From Myotis daubentonii (Eukaryota; Chordata; Mammalia; Chiroptera; Vespertilionidae): DNA of 64,000 nucleotides. Shown here in pieces: positions 21,227 through 31,865 of this stretch. The DNA lies in the NCBI RefSeq assembly GCF_963259705.1, contig NC_081853.1, positions 1,736,001-1,800,000 on the forward strand. The letters run 5' to 3'. The position numbers and the translations under genes are program-made. Positions within the stretch are counted from its first letter, which is position 1, and each line of letters starts with the position of its first letter. The notes under the pieces were generated by a model. That model was given only the letters and a program-made list of their open reading frames with translations, had not been told where the DNA came from and made no database searches.

Positions 21227-24124
21227 CTAAGGGAGGCGGAGGCTGGGCCGCAGAGAGGTGCATGAGGTGACTGTGGAGGCTGGAGGGACAGAGCCTGGCA
21301 GGCCAAGGAGAGGTGCTTCCTGCTTGCTATGCTGTGTGCTACTCCGAGAGCAATGGGCAGCATCTTGGTGGAAGGTGCTGCAGCTGGGGCCTGCAGAATG
21401 GCTGGGAGGGGCAGGAGGGCACGGCGGGGGGTGGGGGGGTGGGGGGGTGGTGGTGGTGGTGGTTGGGGGTGGGGGGGTGGGAGTGGCCCGGACAACCGCA
21501 GTGATGACCCCGCCCTCCATCTGAGCTGTGATGGCTGAGATGGGTTTCTGTTCTGTGCTGCTAGCTGAGGCTCCTCCATTCCTTGGCGGTGCCGGTATTC
21601 ACATGGTCTGCAATGCAGGGCCAGGGGGCAAAATGAATGAGGTGCCGGGGGAGCAGCCCTGAGGGTGAGCGCTTCCTTACAGTTTGCACCTGACACCCCG
21701 GCCTCCCTGTGGTCCTGGTCAGCCAACACCACTACCTTCAGACACTCTGTGCAGGCAGGAGGGGAGGGGAGGGGAGGGGAGGGGAGGGGGGAGAGGGGGG
21801 ACGCCCTGCCTGTGGGAGCACTGCCTGAGCCTGGCTGCACCACCTCCTGCACACCCAAGGGCCAGATGGTGCCAGGGAAGCTGCACATACACCTCCCATT
21901 GCTCTGGGTTCTCTAAGAGCAGGAAGGGGAGCGCGGACTTCAGGGAGAGGGGCGCGGCCGCCAGCTCCTGGCGGGTGGAGGACTTTAAAGGCAGACACTG
22001 GGGCTCAGAGAGGGGGCTTGCCAAGATGACGTGAGTGCTGGAACCCCAGCTGCAGCGTGAGCCCACTTTCCTTAGAATCCATGTTCTGACTGCTCCTGCA
22101 GGAAGCAGCCCCACAGCCCACCTGCAGGGCAGGAGGCTCAGACACACCCTGTGGGCACCAGTGGGCCTCCCATCGGGGGCGGTGTGGGGGTAAGCACTTG
22201 GAGACTTCCAGGTTCCAGCTAAATCAGAGGTGGCACCCTTCCTCCCCTCACCTCCCCTCCCCCTTTCATCTCCACCCCTTCACCTCCACTCCTGCCTCCA
22301 CCTGCCGTGGTGGGGACCCCCCACTTCAGGGCATTAGCAGAAGAGGCCCTGTGACTCCTGGCCGGTTGGGAGGCTTGGCAAGTGGTACGTGCTCCCACCC
22401 CACCAGCCTCCGGGACCACAGGCAGCTTGTCCAGCGCTGCAGACCCAGGGGCCTGCGCTCCGTGCTTCCAAGAAAGGCCAGTATTCATAGGCCAGTGTGG
22501 GGAGCAGGGAGAGGTCTATTGACCAGGAAGGCCTTGCTCACGGAGAAGGGAGAATGGACTCTCCAAGCCTTCTCCAGGGAGGCTGGGATCCAGCACTTTC
22601 CATCTCAAGGGGCGGGAGGAGGGGTGAGGCGGGGGTGGGGGTGGGGGGTGGGGGGTGCTGGCCCAGACAGGTAGCTCCACAGGGATCCCAGGAAGAGCAA
22701 GTTTTTCAACCCCTTTGCCGTGGCCAGTCCCTGACCCTGCTGACCAAAGACCTCTGTGACCATCTGGAAACAGCTGCGACTCTGTGCCGATGTCCCCACA
22801 GAGAGGTGGGGACAAGCCTCCGGCAGAATTCCTCCAGGGGGTCAGCAGAGGCGGCCTGTCCTGGGCTCAGGCCTCAGGCCTCAGTCCAGAGCTCCCTCCT
22901 CTTCCTCATCAGCCTGCAGCCCGGGGTGCTGGGGATCCAGGGCTCCGTCCTGTACCCCCTCTGGGCTCTTAAGGGAGTAAACATCGCAAGCTGTGTGGGT
23001 TTTGCTTCACATGCAGCTCAGGGCAGTGCAGAGGGGGAGGGGGAGGGGGACCCACTCCTCCCTTCCTCGCCTCCCCCTCCCCGGACCTGCGGGCACTTGG
23101 GAGAAGCGGCTCTCTGGAAGGAAGCCCTGTGCTCGTCGCGGCGCAGACATGGCGGCCCAGGGTCCTTGCGGCAGAGGAAGCATCCATTTGGTCTCTGCCC
23201 TCAGTTCCTGGCTCACAATACCCTGGAATGGGAGGTGCTGGGAGCTTCAGGATGGACTGGCACCCTGAGCACCTAGGGTGACTAGAGTATTGAAACGTTC
23301 AGCCCCACCCCCAACTTCCAGGGAGAAGCGAGGGGCTGCAGATTGAGTTCAATCACCCAGAAGGTAGCCATCAGGGCCAGGGAAACTCCCTAAATACCCC
23401 TAAGGGCAGGACTTGAGCACCTCTGGCTCTGTGAACGCATCCAGGTGTTGGGGAGACCTGGGAGGTCCTGGGAGCCTATGGACCCCTCCCCCTCTCAGCG
23501 AGCTGCTTCCCTCTGGCTGTTCCTGAGCTGCAGCCATTATAACAAGCCAGTAATAACCAGCACAGAGCTGTGAGTCTTTCTGCCTGATTATCGCGCCAGG
23601 GACGGAGTGACTGGAACCCATTGCATTGATAGCCAGCCAGTCAGAAACAGCCTCCGCCAGGGCTGTGCCTGGTGTTGGCAGTGGGGGGTTGTGTGGGACT
23701 GAGCCCTCACCTTGTGGAATCTGACTCTGTAATAAGCAGTTAGGCAGACAGGAGCCGAGCAAGGACGATGGCCAGATACAGAGACTCCCCAGGGCAGAAA
23801 GCCCCAGGTGCCCAGCAAGGGGTGAAACTGGGAAGACAAGAACCTCACCCCAGGGTGACCTCTCCTGCCCAGGTATCGCTGGCCAGGCGGTTTGCACCCC
23901 TGACCTCTCCCCCCGAGAGAGAACATCGGGCCCCAGTTGTGTTTCAGCTCCAGGCCCAGAAAAGCAGCCAAACCAGACAAGTGACACCTTGGCTGCCTCC
24001 GGACCAGCTGCAGTGACTCATCACCCTCTGCCCTGGCACCAGCCCATCTGGAGACCAGGACCCGACAGAGCACGCGGGAAGCTGATGAAATTCTATGAGA
24101 CCCTGGCCTGAGGTTCCCACCTGC

Positions 24125-24126
<2 letters not shown>
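21227..24126. other. Unique GC-rich DNA with G-rich simple repeats
   Basis: Contains a (GGGGGTGG)n-like tract at 21424-21484, a (GGGGA)n tract at 21760-21800 and another G-rich tract at 22610-22665. A MIR-like core (CTGGGGCTCAGAGAGGGGGC) lies near 21997. No gene recognised. Confidence 0.45.

Positions 24127-24163
<37 letters not shown>
24127..24163. repeat. (GA)n microsatellite
   Basis: Uninterrupted GA dinucleotide tract. Confidence 0.95.
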
Positions 24164-24164
<1 letters not shown>

Positions 24165-25159
24165 CTCGCCCCAGGGGGCCCTGCCCAGACCATCTCTTCC
24201 CCCCCTTTTCCCTCTTAGAGGACCCAGGAGACTTGCAACCAGGGGAGCAATGGGCAGTGGCAGCTTGTCCTGGGCTCCACCCAGGCCTGTCCCCAAGGCC
24301 CCCTTTTCTCTGACTCCCCAGTGAGCCAGAGCAGCCCTGCCTGGGCTCTACCGTTGCTTCTTCTATGTGACTTCCGTGCTTCACTGTCCTGGATGTGCTT
24401 TTGCTGTGGCCAATGCACTCTCGCTTGCTTTTCTACTCTTCGTCTCTTGACTAAAATCTTTCCTGAAAAAAGACAAGAACTGAGGTCTTGTCGCCAGTAA
24501 CGACACTAAGGTCTCCTGGGTGGTGTCAGAACAGAATCCAGTGCAGGGCCCCAGGTGGTGGGGGAGGAGGAGGAGGAGGCCACACCCTTGGTGTCGGCAT
24601 TTGGTGGTAGGACTGTGAGCAGCACTTCTGCTGCCCTCCTCCTTGGTGACAGGAAAAGGCCCCTCTTCCTCCTGGCGGGGCTCTCAGTGACAGCCTCAGG
24701 AATGGCATGTGACCAGTGCTGCCCGGGGGAGAGGAGCTGCAGCAAACCAGGGCGCGTATCTCCTGACTGCGCGGGAGGCTTGACAACGTAAGAGCCCGTG
24801 TCTTCCATGCTCCATCTTCATCACCGGGACTGGGATTTGGAGATAAGCTGGAAGCCCGCCAGCAGCTGCTGGGAGAGGACTTCTCAGTAAGTACATGATG
24901 ACTGAATGTCTTTTAAAGTCCAAGTTGGAGGGAGCAGAGGCCTGGACTGAAACTGCACCTGATCTCCGCGCCTCTGTGTATCCCTGCAAGTCTCAGACCC
25001 GACCAAATCCACCAAAAAGAAAAGCAAAGCCTGGCTTTGGAGATGTTCGAGTGAGGCATTCTCTTCTGTGACTACAGGCCTCTGGACTGAGTTTAGCTTG
25101 CCTGTTCTGGACTTGCTAACTGGGAGACAAAGGCAGACACGCTTTAGGAGGGAGGTGAG
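24164..25159. other. Unique DNA
   Basis: No element or gene recognised. Confidence 0.4.
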
Positions 25160-25345
25160 TATGAGGGTTAAGCACTTGGTCTCAGAACCTGACTATCCTG
25201 GTTTTGCCACTTCCAACTGGGGGCCCCTGGGCAGTTTTGTGCCTTAGTTTCCTCTCCTATAAAGTGGGGATGATGGGACAGGTGCCTGTCTCACAAGAAA
25301 GATGTGATGATTAAACAACAACGCCTGGCCACAGTAAGCTCTATA
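25160..25345 (+). mobile_element. MIR SINE
   Basis: Clear MIR architecture: TTAAGCACTTGGTCTCAGAA, then 'cctggttttgccacttccaactggg', the conserved core GCCTTAGTTTCCTCTCCTAT AAAGTGGGGATGATGGG (as two pieces), and an end like ACGCCTGGCCACAGTAAGCTC. An ancient mammalian SINE with no coding role. Confidence 0.85.
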
Positions 25346-25639
25346 CTCAGATCTGTGACCTTAGGTTGCTCTTTAATCTTTGTCTTGTGCCTGGGATTCT
25401 GAATTCAGGATGGTGGTGTCCGTCTTCAAGGCAAGGCATTTAACCCGGAGGGGGAATCCTGCATGGCGGCCTGTGGACGGGACAAGGCTCACGCACCTGG
25501 AAAGCCTCTGGGCAAACAGGATGTTAGAAAGAGCCCAACCGGGGAGGATGGATCGGGATGAAGTGAGGAAGTCGGTAAAGACTATACCGTCAGAAGGCAC
25601 ACACCCCAGGAGGCCTCCCGCCACAGAGACAAAGGGAGG

Positions 25640-25905
25640 TGGAGACAGACCAAAGCCCACAGCCACTTTTTAAATAGCCCAATAGGAAACTTAGGTGACA
25701 TCCGGGAAGAGTGTACACCCCATAGGGCTCAGCCAATGAGGAACCGGGGAGGGGCTCACGCACTAGGGATAAATTGCTTACTGTAACTGCCCCAGGTGTG
25801 CCTGCACACCAGACACCTCATCTTGTAAGACGGCCATTAAAAGTTTCACTTTTGCTGCACTTCATTATTTGAGTTTGGACAGGTGAGTGTGTTTCTCACA
25901 GTGGC
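25640..25905 (+). promoter_or_regulatory. Promoter- or LTR-like stretch
   Basis: Two CCAAT boxes in good context (AGCCCAATAGG at 25677 and AGCCAATGAGG at 25733), a TATA-like GGGATAAATTGC (25768), and ATTAAA (25837) lie in the order and spacing typical of a gamma-like LTR (U3 with CCAAT boxes, TATA, then a poly(A) signal). The stretch could end at GTTTCTCACA (25899). No matching TG-type 5' end or target duplication was found, so the LTR reading is inference; an ordinary promoter or chance are alternatives. Confidence 0.35.
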
Positions 25906-26234
25906 AAGGGTTAAACTGTTGATGGGAATCACTCTTCCGCGGGACTCTGAGGAAAGCATTTCACGAATCCATGCACAGGAGATTGTGGCAAGGTTTACTT
26001 GTGATGCAAAATCCAAGAAAGTTCCTCCAGCTTCCCAATGTCGCATCTCCGTGCACCCGCCACGGACAAAGCCCAACCTTGTTCTCACCAAGGCCAAGGC
26101 AGAGGCCAGTGTCCAGATTTTGCTCATGTTACAGCTTAGTCCTTTGGGGCCCACAGAGTCTGCAGGCCCTGTTTCTGCTAGGCCCACGTGGTTTCATGTG
26201 CCCGACTGAGAGAGAAGGCACCAATGGGGCCAGT

Positions 26235-26281
<47 letters not shown>

Positions 26282-27002
26282 CTTTGTTCCCCTGGGGTTT
26301 AAACCAGGACCTTTTTGAAACAACAAATCATCTTCCCAAGCTTCTCAGGCTGGCGTTGGGTCCGCCCCCTAGCCAGTGGTCTCCTTTCCAGGTTAGACTG
26401 ACAGGCCTCTACGGTCAGACACCTCCCCTGCACCATTTTGACTTGGCTGTGCCTGTGCTCACCTTGCCGGCTTTGTTCTGTGCTTCTCCCAGGGGTCTGG
26501 GGAAACAGACCGGTGGTTCCTGGGAGGTGGGGAGTGTGTGATGCTGCAGCTTCCTAGTGAGGCAAACAGGCTCGTGCTCCCACTCCATTAGGCTCAGCAG
26601 TGTCCGACTCCCCTTGCTGTCTTCGCTTTTATCAATAACTCGCTACCCACAGTAAGAAAATTAGGTCATGTGCAGAAGCACCTGGCACATGCTAGGTGCT
26701 AATGAGGGGACCAAAGTTTGCCACCCCAAAATGTGCCCTTTGAAACATTGTTTATTTGAAGCTGGTTATTTTTCAGAAACAAAAGACTCAAGAAAAGCCT
26801 TTACCTCCTCGCAGCTGCCTGCTTAAAGGAAGGGCGTCACCTTGGCATCACAGTGCGAGCTCACGAAGCAGCAGGGAGAAACAAATGCTTGTCCCACTCT
26901 TCTCTCTGCCCATTGTTTTTTTTGGGGGGTAAGGGAGCTCCCAACATGAATCGGTTTACCACTTCGGCTCTTTCTCATCTACCCGTGAATTGCCTGCTTT
27001 CT
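25906..27002. other. Mostly unique DNA; (GA)n tract; possible LTR remnant
   Basis: A (GA)n microsatellite lies at 26238-26279. A MIR or L2 tail-like end (CACCTGGCACATGCTAGGTGC) lies at 26681-26701. From 26704 the text 'gaccaaagtttgccaccccaaaatgtgccc' recalls an old ERVL-type LTR, family not named. No gene recognised. Confidence 0.4.
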
Positions 27003-29085
27003 TTCTTTTTTTAAAAAATCTTTATTGTTGAGAGTATTACAGATGTCCCCCCTTTTACCGCCCATTGCCCCCCTCCCCCCAGTTCCCACCCAGCCCCAGG
27101 CCTCCGCCACCCTACTGTCTGTGTCCATAAGTAAGATCTTTGGTTAATCTCTTCTCACCCTCCCACCCACTTCCCTCTGAGATTTCTTAGTCTGCTCCAT
27201 GTTTCCATGCCTCTGATTCTATTTTATTCACCAGTGTATTTTTGTTTGTTAGGTTTCTTATTTGTTTATTTTGATGTTTAGATTCAATTGTTGATAGATA
27301 TGTATTTATTGCCATTTTATTATTCATATTTTTGATCTTCTTCTTCTTCTTCTTCAACAGTGGTTCTCAACCTTCCTAATGCCACGACCCTTTAATACAG
27401 TTCCTCATGTTGTGGTGACCCCCAACCATAAAATTATTTTTGTTGCTACTTCATAACTGTAATTTTGCTACTGTTATAAATCATAATGTAAATATCTGAT
27501 ATGCAGGATGTATTTTCATTGTTACAAATTGAAAATAGTTAAAGCATAGTGATTAATCACAAAAACAATATGTAATTATATATGTGTTTTCCGATGGTCT
27601 TAGGCAACCCCTTTCATTTGATCCCCAAAGGGGTCACGACCCACAGGTTGAGAACCACTGTTCTAGAATACCATTCAATATTTCATGTATTACTGGTTTG
27701 ATGTGATGAACTCCTTTAGCTTTTTCTTGTTTGTGAAGCTCTTTATCTGACCTTCAATTCTGAATGATAGCTTTGCTGGGTAGAGTAATCTTGGTTGTAG
27801 TTCCTTATTTTTCATCACTTTGAATATTTCTTGCCACTCCCTTCTGGCTTGCAAAGTTCCTATTGAGAAATCAGCTGACAGTCATATGGGTACTCCACTT
27901 TTGCTGCTTTTAAAATTCTCTCTTTGTCTTTAACCCTTTAATTATGCTGTGTCTTGGTGTGGACCTCTTTGGGTTCCTCTTGTTTGGGACTCTCTGTGCT
28001 TCCTGAACTTTTAAGTCTATTTCTTTCACCAGGTAGGGGAAGTTTACTGTCATTATTTCTTCAAATAGGTTTTCAACATCTTTCTGTCTCTCATCTCCTT
28101 CAATCTAGAGCTGCCATGCCTTCTGGAATTGGTAGAGTGGCCTTGTGTAGTAGGTGTCCTTCAGGGACCAGTGGCTCTGCCTTCTCAGTCACCTGAGCTG
28201 GGCACTCTAGGTGTGCCCCTGTGTGGGCTGTGTAGTTGAGCCTTGATTGCTGTTGGCATCTCTGGCAGGAATCCACCTCCACGCCAACTAGCTGTGAGGA
28301 CAAGCTGGGACTACAGTGGGAGAGCTGCTGTGCAGGAAACACCCCTATGGAGCAGGGCTTGCTTCAGTGGGGTGTTGGTGCTCACTGAGTCTGCCTCTTG
28401 GGTGTGTCATCTGTGGCTATGTAGAGTTGTGATCTGCTATGGTCTGAAGCTGTCCACTGGGTACACTGGCTCTAGGGCCTCCCAGGAGGTGCAAAGTCAT
28501 TCGTTGCCTGAGGCCACCCAGCAGGAACTCTTTGTATTGGGCTTGGAAGTGCCCAGGCAAGGCCCAGCTCTGAAGCAAGGCAGGCTGTACTACTGTTGGG
28601 TCTTGAGCCTTTTATTGATGGGTATGGGGCACACTGAGGCTAGCTGCCGCTTGTTTGAGAGATTTTAGCAAAGTCTGAAACCTGAGCAAGGAAAAGTCAT
28701 TCATATGGAAAAGCTGCTGCAAACAGGTTGGTTGGGTGGGGCTTCAATTTGGATGGGGCAGGGTCTCAGAGACTCACCAGGGCAGAGCAAATCAAGTGCT
28801 CCAGGCTGATATGGCTGCCAGTCAGCCTTACAATAGGGGAGGTCCCAGCACAGGAACAATGACCCCTACAAGCACCCTCATCTGGGACAAAGCTGCCCTA
28901 AGTTCTTGCCCCAAAGCCAGACAATCCAGTTCCTCCCCGTATGTGTCTGGGTTCCCTGGTGATGGAGCTTGGAAGAAGCAGACCATGTAAATTTGTGCAT
29001 GGACCCTTTAAGAAGAACACCTGGGTCTGCAGCAGCCTCTATGTCTCTCAGCCACAATCCCCATTTGTCCATCTCTCTGATGGGC
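27003..29085 (-). mobile_element. Rearranged L1 (inverted), carrying SPIN
   Basis: Read on the minus strand, the 3' tail ends with poly(A) near 27008 (the + strand shows TTTTTTTAAAAAATC then TTTATTGTTGAGAG). Instead of ORF2, the tail joins at about 27245 to the ORF1/ORF2 junction ('gattcaattgttgatagatatgtatttattgcc' on the + strand equals the start of the ORF2 leader region). ORF1 C-terminal sequence follows (27661-28100), then about 1 kb resembling a bat L1 5' UTR (28105-29085). About 4-5 kb of ORF2 is therefore missing. All frames are broken. A SPIN transposon sits at 27358-27660. Confidence 0.65.
27358..27660 (-). mobile_element. SPIN (Space Invader) nonautonomous hAT transposon
   Basis: A complete 303-bp element with inverted termini CAGTGGTTCTCAACCT and AGGTTGAGAACCACTG. 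Internal landmarks match SPIN: GCCACGACCCTTTAATACAG, TTGTGGTGACCCCCAACC, TGATATGCAGGATGTATTTT, GTGATTAATCACAAAAACAA, and GGGTCACGACCCACAGG. The 8-bp flanks are TTCTTCAA and TTCTAGAA (6 of 8 match); the right flank fits the central-TA preference of these hATs, and the left lies at the end of a (TTC)n tract. SPIN elements have a patchy distribution among tetrapods explained by horizontal transfer, and they occur in vesper bats. It interrupts the L1. Confidence 0.9.
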
Positions 29086-29289
29086 ACTGCTTTGCTTCTA
29101 AAGAGCCAGGAGATAGGAGACTCGGGTGGGAAGGCCTTGGGCTGTATCCCTTTCGGCAAGTTGCTTTCCCTCTCTGGTTTCCACAGAGGAAGAGGAAGTT
29201 GAGTCAAAAACTTGGAAGTAAGACAAAAGAATGACTACATGTCTTCTGAATGCTTCAGCAAGGCACAGCCAACAGGCCCTCCCAGGATT

Positions 29290-29520
29290 ATCGATTCTTT
29301 AGGTCCCAGGCTGCCACCTGTTTTGGGCAATAAAATTCTGTTGGCAAACAGCTGTATGTGTTCACCTATATACCATCTCTGCTGCTTGCATATCATCACG
29401 ACAAGGCAGGAAGACCAGGGCCCATGCTGGAGACTGCTCACTGCCCTCCCTGTCCAGAGCAGCCAGCTCACCCGTTCAGAGGAACAGTGCTGTTTGATTT
29501 ATGATTTACTGCTGATTTGG
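29290..29520. mobile_element. hAT-Charlie-like remnant
   Basis: The text around 'ccacctgttttgggcaataaaattctgttggcaaacagc' and 'tctgctgcttgcatatcatcacgacaaggcag' parallels the well-known Charlie-type segment '...tttgtaaataaagttttattggaacacagcc...tggctgcttttgcgctacaacggcag'. Highly diverged; the ends are not seen. Confidence 0.4.
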
Positions 29521-30666
29521 GCCCAGACTCTGGAAAGTGTGATGCTAATTTGTGGAAGACAACTTGCACATGGTTTGGTGCAGAAGTCATGAAAATGCCT
29601 TCTGTCCAGTGTAAGAGATACCGTGGACACACCTGTGCTCATCTTCAGGCATTCGCCATCCCAGGTCTAGCCTTGTGGCCTCTGTCCAGCACTCTCTCCC
29701 TCACGATATTGAACTGTCTCTCCCATCAGTCTTTCCCTTCCTGCTGGCTCACCCACGGACAGGTGAGAGGAAGGCTTGTCATACTAGTATGTTTGTTTCT
29801 ATTTGTGTGAAACTTATGTTCTTAACTTTTTGAAAATGATTCAACATGAACAGTGAGGGCATTGGACCAGATCAGTGGTTGACAAACTGTTCTCTGGGGA
29901 ACCCCGGGTGCCTCCAAAGTCCCTTAGTGGGCACTAAAGAGATGGACACGTCAGCCTCCCCGCTGCCCTACCCACCGAGGAGCTCATTTATAGAGCTGCC
30001 TTGTATTTTGAGTGTTTGCCACACAAAAGAAGAGGGTTGTAAGCACTAGTTGATGCGATGGAAGTTTTCGAGTTCCTGAGGACTATGCACAGGGCAGCGG
30101 GCGGCACTGCTGGGGCGTGGGCCGGTCTCTGGGCAGGGCTTGCGGCTGGAGGGCCTGCGTTTATGTTCCTCCAGAGGCCAGGCTGGCATATCCGCAATGC
30201 TTCTGGTATTAACAGGGACAACGTGTGCCTTTCTTTCCTAATTGTTTGTAAACACACCTAATGGAGCTGCACAGAGCATGTCCCAGTACGAGTTTCTCAT
30301 GAGAACACTTGGAACCAGCAGGCTGTTGAGAGCTCAGAGAGCTGGGCTCCCAGCACTGCGCCGCGCCGGGGGCTCCGTGGGCCTCTGGGGCCAGGGAGCG
30401 TCAGAGAGAAGAGTCAGGGAGGTGTGTCTCCCCTTTTATTTGGGGGCTTGTTATTAATTGCAGGTCTAGGGGAGGGGGTTGGAAGGCTCAATTTAGCCAC
30501 TGCCTTTCTGGGAGCAAGCCTGCCTTTCCCTGGCTCTCTGGTCTCCTGAGGGGGAGGGGGGCGAGGGGTAACTTTGAGTAGCTCTCGGAGTCCCAGCTGT
30601 CCTGTTGGTACCAGCGAGCGTAACGTGATCGTGTTGTATGAGCCTTTCTATTCTTGCCAGATTGAT
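29521..30666. other. Unique DNA with a possible hAT relic
   Basis: 29870-30055 (TCAGTGGTTGACAAACTGTT then CTCTGGGGAACCCCGGG) has a hAT-like start but no matching end. The remainder is unrecognised. Confidence 0.35.
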
Positions 30667-31001
30667 CTTTTTTCTTTTGTTTAATTGAGGTGAAATTTAC
30701 ATAATGAAAAATCAAGTTTAAAGTATACAATTTGGTGGCATTTAGTAAGTGCCTTCACAGTGTTATAAAACCATCCCCTCTATCTAGTTTCAGAACATTC
30801 CCATCACCCAAAAAGTAAATACCCATTTACCAGTCACACTCCTCTCCTACCTCCCCTCCTCAGCCCTGGTCACCCTGGTCTGCTCCCCGTCTCTGGACTC
30901 TCCTGCTCAGGAAAATGGAACCAGACATGCGGCCTTTGGGTGAAGCTTTCCTCCCTCAGCACAGGGCTCCAGAGGCCCCACGCTGGGCGTGACCGCTTCG
31001 C
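30667..31001 (-). mobile_element. L1 3' UTR, left half of a split copy
   Basis: Reverse L1 tail: AATTGAGGTGAAATTTACAT, 'aagtatacaatttggtggcatttagtaagtgcc', 'tctatctagtttcagaacattcccatcaccc', then TGGTCTGCTCCCCGTCTCTGG. It is split by the solo LTR at 31002-31729 and resumes at 31736. Confidence 0.8.
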
Positions 31002-31729
31002 TGCCGGGGTCCAACCCCAGCAGGTCCAGGGGTCCCCAAAGGTGTGGACGGAGTCGGCGAAGAAGGAATGACACGGAGACAGCGTTCAGTTGATCAACAG
31101 CCTAGCCAGGATCTCCAGCCAGGATCTCCAGCCAAGTTCTGGTCTGGATCTCCAGAGAGGTTCTGCTTAGGATCTCCAGCCAGGTTCTCTAGCCAGGTTC
31201 TGTCTGAGATCTCCAGCCAGGTTCAGTCACCAGGTTCTAGTCAGGTTCTCTTGCCATATTTCTGTAGTCAGGTTCAGTCCAGGATCTTTTGCCATGTTCT
31301 CCCCAGCGAAGTTCTTCTGTCTGTAGGTTCTGTGTAGGTTCTGTCTTCTGAGTTCTGACTTCTAAGTTTTGTGTTCTAAGTTCTGTCTCTTTCTGTCTTG
31401 TTACATCTGTATTTATACCAGTTGATTCAATCCTATCAATCTCTATTACAAAGGTTAGGGCGTTCTTATCTCCATTCCAGGGAGTAAAGATTATGTAGCT
31501 TAAGCATGATTGTTCGTAGTTAAAGTGATTAATTACCCGCCTTGCACTTAGTTGAGGGGTTTTATCCCCTCCCTAACTTCAGGGGAAAATCCCTACCTGG
31601 GGAAACAACCTTTCTTGGAGAGGTGACCTTGGTTAAAACACATAGCGCTAAGGGGAGCAAACATATTAAGAACAGTATGCCATATATGCCAGGTCCCTTG
31701 AAACAGCAAGGATGGACCGGCTCCCGGCA
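31002..31729 (-). mobile_element. Solo LTR of the same ERV family, with internal VNTR (LTR2)
   Basis: A 728-bp solo LTR, inverted. Its outer ends on the + strand are TGCCGGGGTCCAACCCC and GGACCGGCTCCCGGCA. It is flanked by a perfect 6-bp duplication, CTTCGC (30996-31001 and 31730-31735). Most of it aligns with LTR1 (6624-7154), including the TATA region (+ strand TTTATA near 31414). The R/U5 part (about 31100-31395) is expanded to about 290 bp of imperfect repeats of about 20 bp, such as GGATCTCCAGCCAGGTTCT; LTR1 has only two to three such units. The AATAAA present in LTR1 is replaced by CAGAAAG at the expansion edge. No internal viral sequence remains. Confidence 0.9.
31100..31395. repeat. 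VNTR-like expansion inside LTR2
   Basis: Repeats of the type GATCTCCAGCCAGGTTCT, with variants GGTTCAGTC, GGTTCTGTCT and TTCTAAGTTCTG. They are diverged from each other, so the expansion is not very recent or was copied with errors during reverse transcription. Confidence 0.8.
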
Positions 31730-31735
31730 CTTCGC

Positions 31736-31865
31736 GCCCTTTCCTGACTGGATGACGGTGTGTTGCATGGTGGACCCAATGTACCTATTTACCTGCACGG
31801 ACATGTAGGCCGTTTCTGACTGTGGCCATTGTGGAGACTGGTGCTCACACAGTGACAACGCCCTC
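31736..31865 (-). mobile_element. L1 3' UTR, right half of the split copy
   Basis: Continues the L1 tail after the LTR: 'ctttcctgactggatgacggtgtgttgcatggtgg', then 'ttacctgcacggacatgtaggccgtttctgactgtggcc', parallel to 'ccatttatccattcatctgttgatggacatttgggttgtttc...ggctattg'. The split fixes the order of insertion: L1 first, ERV later. Confidence 0.6.

Noticed and set aside
20800..21888. 362-codon minus-strand Pro-rich frame
   Set aside because: Covers minisatellite F and G-rich simple repeats; proline runs come from the C-rich complement.
31044..31337. 97-codon plus-strand frame with QPGSPAKFW-like repeats
   Set aside because: Lies on the VNTR of the antisense LTR2; not a viral or host protein.
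6624..31729. The two LTRs as ends of one 25-kb provirus
   Set aside because: They are in opposite orientation, each has its own target duplication, and no retroviral internal sequence lies between them.
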